DNA from: Scytalidium lignicola
Lineage: Eukaryota > Ascomycota > Leotiomycetes
Direction of reading: 5' to 3'
Length of the DNA stretch: 40,028 nt
NCBI GenBank assembly: GCA_002812745.2
Contig: NCSJ02000370.1
Coordinates: 1-40,028 of the forward strand
Positions 1-10,038 of this stretch are shown piece after piece. A program made the translations under genes and the position numbers. Positions within the stretch are counted from its first letter, which is position 1; every line of letters starts with the position of its first letter. The notes beneath the pieces are model-generated. The model was not told the origin of the DNA and did not search any database. It saw only the letters and a program-made list of their open reading frames with translations.

Positions 1-300
1 TTGAGCTGTCCTCCAACTGTAGGCCTCCTGACTGTACGGCCTCTAGCTGTAGGACTGGTTCTGTAAACCCCTGGCTACAAAACCTCCTAGTTATACAGCT
101 CTATTAGCTGTAGAGCTTCCAGCTGTAGGCCTCCTGACAGTTCGGCCTCCAACTGTAAGCTCCCTAGCTGTACAACTCCTTGGCTACAAGTCTCCAGCTG
201 TAGGATTCCTGATTCCCTGGCTGTGAGATCTTTTGACTCCCTGGCTGTAGGCCTCCTAGCTTTCTAGCTGTATAACCTTCTAGTTCCCTGGTTATATAAC
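1..300. repeat. Degenerate minisatellite, unit about AGCTGTA-GGCCTCC
   Basis: The first 300 bases are built from imperfect tandem copies of a 12-18 bp unit alternating ctgta and cctcc/ggcctcc (for example AACTGTAGGCCTCC, AGCTGTAGGACT, TGGCTGTAGGCCTCC). The array runs off the left edge. It is GC-richer than what follows. It has no coding appearance. Confidence 0.7.
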
Positions 301-658
301 TCTACAATTCACTTGTATATTTGTAGAAGGATTCGTAAGCTCATAATGAAGTGGTAGTTGTTGATATTGGATTCAGAAGTAGTTGAATTAAAGTAATATA
401 GGAAATCAAAGGTTTGAAAGTCTTAATGTGTTTTTCCTGGCTTGTGAAGAGAAATATAAAGAATATAAGAGCTTCACAGATGGCTTCATGGGACTGGTAA
501 AGGTTTCTGTGCATTTACAGTGCCTTCCTTCTTAAGGAGGCCTAGAAGGGTTTTGTCTTCCTGCGAGAATAAAAGGGAAAGGTTGAATTGAAAGTATAAG
601 AGCTTTGCAAAGTACTCCATAAGCTGAAAAGGTCTGAAGGCTAACTATGCAATATCAT

Positions 659-989
659 AAGAGGACTACTGAATGTCCTACCAAACTAGCTGTAACTTGG
701 CAAGAAATAGTATATTCTCTTTGACTGAATTAAATTCAACTTTTACAAGGGGACCATTGAATGTCCTACTAAGCAAAGTTATAATCTCTTCAAAATTCGA
801 CTTTCAAAAGGGGACCACCGAATGTCCTACCAAATAAGGCCTAATTCTTGTCTTTAAGATATAGTATTTCCTTCCTTCGACTAAAGAACGTTTTATTTTA
901 ACAAGAGGATCACTGAATATCCTACTAAGTGATTTAAAGGTTCTTGAGATTCAAACTCTATAAGGGGATCATTGAATGTCCTACTAAAT
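659..989 (+). repeat. Five-copy 28-bp motif with alternating spacing
   Basis: Five near-identical copies of a 28-bp motif, core GAATGTCCTACYAA preceded by AAGRGGAYCAYT, start at 659, 747, 808, 903 and 962. Start-to-start distances are 88, 61, 95 and 59, so the real unit is a dimer of about 150-155 bp. Flanks agree with this: copies 2 and 4 share a T-rich left flank, copies 3 and 5 share a ttcaaa/ctttca-like flank. The copies differ mainly by C/T and G/A. There is no coding potential; it may be the edge of a larger repeat. Confidence 0.75.
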
Positions 990-1514
990 GTGTTATCATC
1001 TCTTGATCTGCAGTACTACTGATCAGTGTTGGTATACCTAATTAAAAGCTTAACATAAAGTACAGCACATAATTCCTTTACATAATATACTTGTTATGTT
1101 AATGATTATTGATTGTTAAGTAAGAGGTGTATATGTAGAATATATACAACCTCCTAATTACCTAATCTACGTTAACGCTAATTGTACATGACTAATACAT
1201 GATTATTAGAACTAACAGTAAATTATAATTATAAGAAGTAATGTTAAGATTATTTAAGATTAATAAATAGGATTATTTGTTAAGGTTTAATTAATAGATA
1301 TTAAACAAGAAAACTTTTAATTGATTTGTTTAAAAGAAACATAAGTTATTAATAAGAACTTAAGTATTTAAACATAAAATAAGTGATAATCTATTATAAT
1401 TCTTATTATTACAACTTGATAAGTACTAGGTAATGACTTATAAAATGTTTATAATTAATAGAATGTTAGGTTACATGATTTATACAAGTAGTATAAAGTG
1501 TATAAGAGGGTATT
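990..1514. other. AT-rich sequence, no gene seen
   Basis: AT-rich DNA of the left island, with stops in all frames. I see no recognisable coding segment or RNA gene. Confidence 0.6.
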
Positions 1515-1857
1515 TGTTACAAAACTACGCCATCCAGGTCACTGGATAGCCAAGGGTAAGGTAGATGTTCAGGGACAACGGAAACGTGTGACACACAAGC
1601 AAGTTACTAGGTCGAAGGTAGGATACAGTAATGTATTTAGGTTGAACACGAGGAATCTACTCTCATGTTCCTACAGCGTGCTTATATAGATAATGAAATA
1701 CAGTTGGATCCCTTGGAGTCCTTGGAGTCCACTGGAGTCCACCAGGGATCCCAAGACTCCATCACGTGACCCCTGATTGTTAGGTTCTCTATGCACACCT
1801 TCCGTGTACCGAGCCTCAGGCCTACACCAATCAGCTTGTTAGGTAAAACCCGTAACA
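1515..1857 (+). repeat. LTR-like repeat, less mutated copy
   Basis: This 343-bp segment starts TGTTAC and ends GTAACA, so it has TG...CA ends with a 6-bp inverted repeat, as LTRs do. A second copy lies at 3851-4210. Inside, TGGAGTCC is repeated three times (1714, 1723, 1733) next to GGATCCC/GGGATCCC. Compared with the second copy it keeps C or G at most differing sites, so it is closer to the ancestral sequence. I could not find a convincing 5-bp target duplication, so whether this is a solo LTR or the end of an element is open. Confidence 0.65.
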
Positions 1858-3850
1858 TCTACTCATTATAAAGCTTCAAATTGATTGTAATCAGTTGTAA
1901 AGTACTTTATAACTTTTATATTGATCAAGATTTTATGAAATTGTCTTGAATTGTACTTTATTAAACTCTTTGTATTATACACTTCTGTTATGGTTGTTAT
2001 AAAGGTTTTTAGGTTAAATTCTTAAAGGTAATTCTCGGTTATTAACATCTTAATAGTTAATTAGTATAAAAAANGTGTTATTAACAAGTTTCATAGTAAT
2101 TAGTATAGTTAATTCTACTAGAAAACTTTTATATAAGGTAAAGAATGTAGTTATAATAATGTAGTTTTAAGTTAGTCAAATTCTTTAAAATTTGCTTTTA
2201 AGTCGTTGTTAACAAATAAAGTTTTAAAAGTAAAGTTTAGTTTTTCTTTAAAGTTACTTTTTTTNACAATTAACAATGTATTATTTAAACTGTTTATTAA
2301 AACGTTATTTAAAGTTATAAATGTTAAAGTTAAATTTATTTATATTTCTAGCTTTAAAATATACTTTCTTTGTATTTTACTTTTCTTATAAGTATTTCTA
2401 TGATTAACATCCTTTTCTTTTGTATATAAAGCATTTTCTTTACATTTAAGAGTATAAAGTAATATACTTAAAACTTTGTAAATTGAATTGTTAGCTTATT
2501 CTACAATTAGTATAGTAATAACAATTTGTAAAGTAAGTTTTACTATTCTGTTCTTGTTCCTTTTCTTTTTTNATATGATATAATAGACGAATAAAACTTG
2601 TTAATAAGTTACTTTAAGTTTTTTAGTAAGTTTGAAATAGTATATTTATATGTTGGAAATCTTTGACAAGTAATAATCAACTTCTTATAAAGAATATTAG
2701 TTATCTTGTAAGCTAGCTAAAAACTGTATTAAAGCTTTTAAAGTTTGCTAATAAACAATTATATATTTTCAAGTGTTGTTTTCTCAAGGTTTTTAACTAT
2801 AATCAAGGTTAATGTTGTGTTTTCTTATTCAGTATAAATTTAACAATGATATATAAGTCTTTTGTAGTAATTATATAAATAAGTGTATATTTCTTTGAAT
2901 ATGCATTTAATAAGGTTATTAGTGATAAAATAACCTTTTGTTAATCTTGTTAGTATAGTAAAGAATGCTTTGATATAAAATTCTTCTAGCAATTCTACTT
3001 GTTCATAATAACTTTTGAAGATTATTAACTTATATTCGAAATTATTAATTACTCTGTTGTACTTCTAGTTTTCTATGTACATTTTAACAATATTAAAAAC
3101 TTATTTTATATATACAAGTTAAGTTAAAGATGATAATAATAAGCTAAGCTTATAGTTAAAGTTATAATGTTGTTATAGAATTGTTGTTTACTTTGAAGAG
3201 TTCTAATAATACTTAATTCTTAGCTTATAAACATTAAGTTAAAAACTTTAAAGTTAATTTAAGAGTTTATAAGTTGAATGGTTTTAAGGAGTATAATAAT
3301 TGTAGAAGTGATAAGTCTTTTTTGAAGGTTATAAAAAGTATTCTTAAAGTTTTCTTCGTCTTATATATATTGTTCTTTTTCTTGTAATACATTCATGAAA
3401 GTTTAAATAATTGTAATGTTCTTGTTATTATACATCATTTGTATATTATTATAGTAGAAACAGTTGTATAAGCTTTATAACTCTTTTTGAGGAATTACTT
3501 TAAAGTAGTTGATAGTAAAGTTTTTTAAAATCATCTTGAAATAAGTTTTAAAGGTCTGTATTACTTCTTCTGTTAAAATAGTATTTGTAAATTTTAATTT
3601 CTAAGAATTCAAGCTAGTTGTTTTTTATAAGTTTAATTGTTATTCTTCATTTTCATTTCTTGATTTATACTTCTCAATTTACTTTTATAATACTCTTTAT
3701 TATCTTTATAATAGTTTTTAGTTTGTTTTCCTTTGTATTCTTCATTATGTCTTTTATTTTTGTTATATTTTCTGTTATTTCTAAGTTATACATGTATAGT
3801 TTACTAGTATTAGTACAAGGTACTTGATTGGTTATAAAACAAAGCTAATT
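1858..3850. mobile_element. AT-rich spacer between LTR copies, probable decayed retroelement interior
   Basis: About 2 kb of extremely AT-rich sequence lies between the two LTR copies. All frames are closed by stops and single Ns occur at 2074, 2275 and 2572. The position suggests the interior of a RIP-destroyed or non-autonomous LTR element. I could not recognise gag, protease, RT or integrase motifs on either strand, so no family is assigned. Two independent insertions flanking unrelated AT-rich DNA would look the same. Confidence 0.4.
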
Positions 3851-4210
3851 TGTTATAAAACTATACTATTTAAGTTATTAGATAACAAGGATAAGGTAAA
3901 TGTTCAAGGACAATAGAAACATATGATACACAACTAAGTAATTAAGTTAAAGGTAAGATCTAGTAATGTATTTAAGTTAAACACAAGGAGTCTACTCTTA
4001 TGTTTTTATAACATACTTATATAAATAATAAAATAGAGTTAGATTGTTGGATTACCCTGATCCTCTGATTTAAGTTCTTAGATTACTAGATTACTCTGAT
4101 CTTATAATCTTAATTATGTAACCCTTTAATTATTAAGTTCTTTATGTACACTTGTTATATACCAAGCCTTAAGCTTATACCAATTAACTTGTTCAGTCAA
4201 TCTTGTAATA
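3851..4210 (+). repeat. LTR-like repeat, heavily RIPed copy
   Basis: This 360-bp direct repeat of 1515-1857 has ends TGTTAT and GTAATA, which correspond to TGTTAC and GTAACA after C-to-T change. In a hand alignment of about 155 aligned bases (left copy from about 1543) nearly all differences are C-to-T or G-to-A going from the left copy to this one. That is the RIP signature and it tells which copy decayed more. Confidence 0.65.
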
Positions 4211-4416
4211 TTATCCTCTTTCTGTACTAATATCATCTTGACACTTAACTATTATCATGAATAATCTTATTGTTCATTAATCTATTCTTTCTTTCCAACA
4301 TATTATCAAAACATTCAAGTCTTGATAATAATAATTTATTAGAACAATTATAATCAAGGAAACACTAAGAAAGATTAAGTCTTGGTATTTATATCCAAAA
4401 CCTTAAGATCAAAGTA

Positions 4417-4881
4417 ATGCCTTGTATATATTATAAACGAAAAGGATTATTATACAAGATAGTTCTTGATTCTGATCATTACAGAGAGTATATTCATAAT
4501 AACTGCAAATGTAATAACGAGTATCTTTATATTCCCTTTTAAGAGTTATATAAACATAAGGACAAATGCTTTTCTTCTAAGTACAAGAAGACTTTTACTA
4601 CCTTGACTTAAACTTCTTAAGCTTTAGCTAAGGTTGTTGCTTGTCTTACTTACTTGGATAAATAACAGGTTTTCCTTTAAAAGCATATTAAGGAAATGGT
4701 ATATTATAGTCTAAAGACCTTGGATAAACTAGACATTAAGGAGAGTAAAAAGAGGTAAGAGAAACAAAGTTCTTTATAACCTCTAAAGTTATACTCTGCT
4801 GACTTAAGTATAACTTCTTCCTTTACTATTAACTTCTTCTTCTTTAATCTTATAATTTTATTGCTTAGAAATCCATTTTAA
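4417..4881 (+). pseudogene. RIP-decayed zinc-knuckle-like ORF, probably transposon-associated
   Basis: One frame from an ATG at 4417 to 4881 reads as a protein of about 150 codons interrupted by TAA/TAG codons. The translation has a cysteine pattern (CIYYKRKG near the start, then NNCKCNNEYLY) followed by a Lys/Glu-rich helical stretch with KKTFTTLT and KEMVYYSLKTLDKLD. From memory this layout resembles a widespread small ORF of fungal repeats with a Cys-rich head and a coiled tail; I cannot name a Pfam family. The preserved frame with many stops fits RIP rather than indel decay. It lies 206 bp after the 3851-4210 LTR copy, where an LTR element's first ORF would sit. Confidence 0.5.
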
Positions 4882-5909
4882 GATAAGTTTAGTAATATCC
4901 CTTTAATAATTCTTTATAACTTATAAGATTAAAAGTAAGTTCTCATCCATTTTCGCTTTTTGAGTATTTTATTCATTTAACCAAGTATTATAATTTTTTA
5001 TAATGCATTTTATAGTTAATGATTTTCTTAACTTTGTATTCTCTTTCTAGATCAACTTCTTTTAATATTAGTGTTTAAACATTCTTAAGTGTTAGTTTAA
5101 GAAGTAAAATATAAAAAACAAAATGTATCTTAACTATTGTTAATAACTTTAATTTATACATTAAAAGTCTATAAACTTCTTTAATTNCATAATATTATTT
5201 GTTTTTCAATTCTTAAATGTATAAATAATACTTAACTTAAAAGTAAAGTATAAAGTAAAATTTAATATATTAACAAAAAGAATTTCTTAAAGTTATATTT
5301 AATTATACATTAATAAACTTTTAAATTAATAATTATTCAGAATAGATTTATAATTATTAAATTGATTTTATATAAATTAAAATATATATTAATTAAATTA
5401 CACGTTTTAAATTAATAAAACNTTTTATACTTTTAAAAAGTACTTATAATAATAATTCTAGAGTATAATGTTAAAATACACATATTAAAAGTAATAATTT
5501 TATACATAATTAATAAGCTTGTTAATTTAAGTTAAAACAATAACTTTATTTAATAAGTATAACTGAAAACAGAAATGTTATAAAGTTAAATTAAAAGTTA
5601 AAATAAAGTAGACTTGTAATTAGTTTCTTGCTCATTATACTATATACTAATATTACTCAGAAATAAAAGCTTAAAGTCTACTGTTATAAAACTAAATAAA
5701 TGGCTTATACAGTATTTTATATTAATATTTTACGATTTTACCTTTCCCTAAAAAAATCAACAATTATAGAAGAAAATAAAATATATATTCAAATGTTTAA
5801 AATTCTGTAATATAATTTATGATTTTAATTATATTATTATTTGCTGGTTTTTCTANTTTTTCTATTTTTTTTTTTTTTAGATATCTAATTTCATGGTTTA
5901 TATTTATTG
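4882..5909. other. AT-rich sequence, no gene seen
   Basis: This is the rest of the left AT-rich island, with Ns at 5187, 5422 and 5856 and a T14 run at 5865-5878. No coding pattern is recognisable. Base composition switches abruptly to about normal near 5910. Confidence 0.6.
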
Positions 5910-6533
5910 CAAGGTCCTAGATTCTAGTCCTGGTCGCCGCCCTCGGCTCAGGAGCGTGGGCAGAAAAGAAAGCTACGAAAAAGGACGACCAAGTTGCTAG
6001 GGATGTAATCCTTCTCATGTACGTACCACATTAATTAGTTAACTGGGCATAGCTGTGCTCCAATCTCATCGATAAAACTGAGTTGCCGCGCACCGTCTCA
6101 TGCACAGTAACATGCACAGCAACTGTTTTGATATGCGGCAACACAACAGTAAACATAGATCATTAGCCATGATTTATGCTCGATAGAGAGAAAAACCCAG
6201 AATAGTAGACCGAAGTCCAATTGGCCACCCTGCATTGTGCGATGCTACTGTGCATACGATGATACTGTATGACTGCTTTGTTGTGATATCATTGGTTGGG
6301 AAATCTGCCGTGTGTCTTTGAGGGTTACACACGGCACGAAGTGCCAGAAGCCCAGTGTAAATACTATTGAAGGGGCCTGAAATTAGACTACCTTCATTCA
6401 CGTACGGTATATATATATATTCCGCCAATCTCCGTTACGCTAACCCCAATTCCTTCCCATTTTAAGGTCATATTGGCTTCAATGTACTGAGACCCTATTG
6501 AACCATACTTTATCTTTCTTTCTATATTCACTT
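5910..6533. promoter_or_regulatory. Intergenic, upstream of the HET gene
   Basis: Normal base composition without a supported gene. A TATATATATATA tract at about 6408-6420 lies 115-125 bp before the HET start codon and could serve as its core promoter. The short open stretches on the minus strand show no family features. Confidence 0.4.
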
Positions 6534-7367
6534 ATGGCGCCACCTAACCAGAAGCAAGCGTGGGTCGCCAGACTTACCCGTTGCGAATGTACAAGTTTCA
6601 AAGATCTTTGTCGTCCCCATCTATGTGTTGAGATGGAATTTGTCAACCTGAGTTGCGACAAGGCTATCGCTATATCCTACACTTGGGGAGAATTCGGACG
6701 CCGGAAAATTTCCATCGGTCATAAGCATACTGAACTCCCAGAGCTGGTAAAGATGGAACTCGGTAGTGAATGGGATTTGGGAGATCTGATCGACCGCCTC
6801 TCAGAGGTTGGGCTAAAAACTCCTTGCTGGATAGACCAATTGTGTATCCCGCAAAGGGAGGCGGAGATCCGCAAGGCTTTAGCAGAGGTCCCAACAATAT
6901 ACCGCACGTTCAATGTGATAGCTCTGATGCCCGGTCATCCTTGCAAGTGCTTGAATGATCACTTAAACGCTAGTATCGAGTTAGGCTCGATAGGATTAGG
7001 AAATGCATTGAATCACCGGAACAACTTCAAATCCACTTATCGATGTTTGAATTCCGCCTGTGTCTCATCATGGTTTCGCAGGGTATGGACACGCCAAGAA
7101 CTGCTCTATTCGAGACAGATTCAGGTAGTTTGGGCAAGCAAAACATCATCAGCATGCGTAATGAAACCTGCCGACGGTCAAGTGGCCGAGAATGTGAAGG
7201 ATCTAACGCCGTTTGCAGACCACTTGTACAAAAGTCTATTACACGACGGTTACTCCAACCAAGCGGCGCAGTACCAGATCTTCCAAAGGGGTGTTGATCT
7301 CGATGTAACAGCACAAGAAGATCTAGCATACTGTGAAGCAGCTAGCAGAGACAGGCACGAAAGTTAA
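6534..7367 (+). CDS. HET-domain (heterokaryon incompatibility) protein, C-terminally truncated
   Basis: The translation shows HET-domain hallmarks in order: AISYTWGEFG at about residue 47, PCWIDQLCIPQ at about 97, then VPTIYRTFNVIALMPG and SWFRRVWTRQELLYSRQIQ. HET proteins act in non-self recognition and can trigger cell death on hyphal fusion. I chose the ATG at 6534 (cttATGGCG) because the frame has no earlier ATG, only a TTG at 6498. The ORF is about 277 aa, against commonly 500-800 aa in the family, so the long helical C-terminal part is missing. Its last residues overlap, in another frame, the start of the DUF7168-type gene, which suggests truncation by insertion or rearrangement. It is probably a non-functional remnant, although short HET-only proteins exist. 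Confidence 0.75.
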   Translation: MAPPNQKQAWVARLTRCECTSFKDLCRPHLCVEMEFVNLSCDKAIAISYTWGEFGRRKISIGHKHTELPELVKMELGSEWDLGDLIDRLSEVGLKTPCWIDQLCIPQREAEIRKALAEVPTIYRTFNVIALMPGHPCKCLNDHLNASIELGSIGLGNALNHRNNFKSTYRCLNSACVSSWFRRVWTRQELLYSRQIQVVWASKTSSACVMKPADGQVAENVKDLTPFADHLYKSLLHDGYSNQAAQYQIFQRGVDLDVTAQEDLAYCEAASRDRHES

Positions 7368-8541
7368 CTCTTCTACGGCTAACATCGACAATGCGATACT
7401 CTAACGGATCAAGAAATGTCTTGACCGCGATAATCACCTCAATACTCCAGAAGCGGAGGCTAAAGCAGCTCTTCACCTAGCATCGCGGCTGATGGGACAA
7501 TACAATGTATTGCAGGCAGAAGTCCTAGCTCACGAGCCACCTTCAGTTCAGAAGCAGTACGCCGGACAATCCGTGGTGGAAATTAGGCACGTTGATGGCA
7601 GCAAATCGAAACCTGTGGGACACGAGAGCTATGTCGACAATATCTCCCCCGCGATGACCCTCTTTTTCGAGTGCAACTGCTATTCAACTTCCCGTTATAT
7701 GTGTTTGGAATTGACGTTCTATAACATTGCAGAGAATACTATCGCTGCTGTTATGTTATTCGAGATGGCATATAACTTGGTTGCTGAATGGTCACGATCT
7801 CAAAAGGGCATCGCTAGCAGGAATAGCTATTGTCTGGGTATTTCTGAAGAGCTGTGCAGCATAGCGAAGAAAGAGAAAGCAGCTGAAGAGATTCGAGCAG
7901 AGAATGTGAACCGAAATAACATCGCTGCTAAGGTGAAGCAAGAGGAAGCTGAAAGACAGGCACAGTTAAATCGTCTAGCTAACACTCCCAAACTCTCTTT
8001 CCCAGAGCCGTCAACAAGTGATGAGGCTAGTCATGATGTGAACAGTAACGGTGATCACTCTTGCAATGATTCCTTCAATACTGCAATAGATTCGGAGAGA
8101 ATTAAAGCTGAGGATTCTGAGTTTGAAGATGAGAGTGACGATGACAGCCGTGAGGATTCTATTGAGCCTGACTTTAAAGTAGAGCGAGAATATGACATCA
8201 ACTCGTTCGAAGATTTGGAAAAGGAAATCAAGCACCTCATCAAACACGAGCCACCTTCATCCGAAGCTTCATTTGGACCGGGTCAGACAGAGGCCTTCAA
8301 GTCAGGAGAACAGAGCCCTAATCTTCCGCCAACACAGGAGCCGGAGTCGTACTGGAGCTCGCGCATGCAACTGATCACCTTTCGTGAAACAGCAGAAAAG
8401 ATTGCAGAGGAATATCTTGCGGATCGAGGAGTTAAGCTTCGCAGTAGCTCAACAAGAAGTAGTGTGATACGAGATTGGGATGCATATTCTCAGGGAGTCA
8501 GAGATAGCAAAAAAAATTTGATGTGCGTAGAAAGAGGATAG
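7327..8541 (+). pseudogene. DUF2786/DUF7168-type fungal protein, one early stop
   Basis: The frame is open from the ATG at 7492 for 349 aa, but homology-like sequence starts earlier. Between 7405 and 7491 the same frame reads RIKKCLDRDNHLNTPEAEAK and then ALHLASRL, a DUF2786-like helical segment. It follows a TAA at 7402-7404 (probably CAA or CAG changed by C-to-T), and similar sequence extends back to about 7327. The body has the FECNCYSTSRYMCLELTFY-like core, a KQEEAERQAQ coiled stretch, an acidic low-complexity region (about residues 200-260 of the open part) and a conserved-looking tail with EEYLADRGVKLRS and RDWDAYSQGVRDSKK. Families of this kind are highly multiplied in fungi (recalled, not searched); function unknown. 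If translated from 7492 it lacks its N-terminal domain. It overlaps the HET ORF by about 40 bp. Confidence 0.6.
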
Positions 8542-8715
8542 GAAAATGAGTTAACGGCAATTACAATAGTCGGATTTTTTATTTGATGGCTTAATAAATT
8601 TATATGTTTTATTACGCTTCAAATTAGTGAAACGGATCCCGCGTCTACAATCACCCTCTCTTTGACTAGTGCTAGCTATTATCCATAAAGTTTGATAAGT
8701 CAAAGTTACGTAAAA

Positions 8716-10038
8716 TCAATGCGGTGGAAGCTCGTCCAAGCTATTGATATGAAATTCTGTCGTTGCGTTCATCTTCCTCCGCAGAGAGCTGCTAGCGGCA
8801 TAGACTACCTTTCTAAGGCGATTCGAACTTCCTAACGGTTGCATGCTCTTCAGCCCCATCCAGGCATCGACTCGTAGCCTGTCTTCCCAGAAATTCTTCA
8901 GAGCATAGTTAAAACTGTCCTGTTTCGGGATCATTAGGCGTGCCACTGTCTGCCAGGGATCTAAATACATCAAAGTATAGTGTTAGCACTGGAAATCCTT
9001 TGTTTCCTGAAACAAGTATCGGGTTATATACAGGAGAGAGAAAATGGGACCATAGAAAGAGAATTAGAAACTCACACTTCTCCAGATCCCAGACTTTGCC
9101 TGCATATTCCACCGGCTGGTCTTCGAGATTTTCGCAGAGCTGGACTTGGAATAAGTACTCAGCATCGTGTTCGCGATGGAAGTCCTGTAGCCAACGATGG
9201 AAGATATCCGGTCCGTCGGTAGCCCTAGTTGTCTCCTCGTACAATTTCTTCTGCGTCTCGGTATTTGGAACGAGAGAGTATTTAATAACGTAATCACCGT
9301 ATCTGTAGGCTGTCTGAGAGTACTGGCGAGTAGACTCCATGTGAGTGTTGTGAACCTGGTAACGGAATTTCTGCAGGCTGGCATCTTTACGCATTTCAAG
9401 CTGCTTATAGAGCTCAACTGGATTGTCCGCGTATTTAATGCGCAGCTCGACGATCTCCCTGGCTGTCTTCGCGTCTGCTAAGTCTAGAGCTGGAGTAGAA
9501 TTGAACTCGATATCTTGCGTAGGAATATCTTTTCCTTCATCGAAGAACTCGCCATGGACATCAAAGACCTTCATGGCAAAGCCTCGTGGTTGTGGGATGC
9601 GATCCTGTCGACTAGTCAATTTGGCTTTCTTCTTCTCATCGCGGTTTTTCATTTTACATCAAGTCCAGGGTCTCCTGGCTCGGTGCTATATCTACATAAT
9701 ACAGGCCATTCTCTTTCCTCAGCGAACAGGCTCTGTCTGAGATGTGGAGGCAAACTAGGTTCTGTCTTCAGAGTACCTTTGACGACACCATGCGTTCTGG
9801 CATGCGTTCCTGAATATGTCAGCCACATCTGGTTGGCAGCGATATAGTGAACTATACCCGAGTAGCAGTGCCTGTGCATGTTGTACTGTATTCTCTGTAT
9901 CTTGTTGATCATTTCTGCAACAGCTTTTACATCCTCATCTTCTCCTTCAGGTTTTTTCTCTACTCGAGGATCATCCCAGCGGATATAATTTCTCTTTTCT
10001 AGTACCTGCATATTCTCAACTTTGTTTGACAGATCCAT
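8716..10038 (-). CDS. Catalase-like haem protein
   Basis: I spliced four exons by hand: 10038-9858, 9809-9658, 9604-9076, 8960-8716, giving 368 aa. The protein matches the small fungal catalase-related family: THARTHGVVKGTL (His63 aligns with the distal haem His of HAKG in catalases), RYSTEPGDPG, RIPQPRGFAMKVF (residues 113-125), SQTAYRYGDYVIKYS, WQTVARLMIPKQDSF and MGLKSMQPLGSSNRLRKVVY near the end. Members bind haem and are thought to handle peroxides; some sit in secondary-metabolite clusters. Introns have GTATAG, GTAAAA and GTGAGT donors and CAG/TAG acceptors. Intron 1 (9810-9857) is 48 nt, in frame and stop-free, so simple ORF calling includes it wrongly. The gene appears complete, ending in TGA at 8716-8718. 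Physiological substrate is unknown. Confidence 0.85.

Noticed and set aside
659..989. CRISPR-like array of five repeats
   Set aside because: The genome is eukaryotic, the repeats are imperfect and spacing alternates in a dimer pattern; it is an ordinary higher-order repeat.
1858..3850. Gag or RT-like remnants on the minus strand of the LTR interior
   Set aside because: A few strings resemble retroelement helices, but every match is weak in such AT-rich sequence and no catalytic motif is present.
5905..5950. tRNA-like or box-B-like string (GATTCTAGTCC)
   Set aside because: It matches the box B consensus only partly, and there is no upstream box A or cloverleaf partner in the AT-rich flank.
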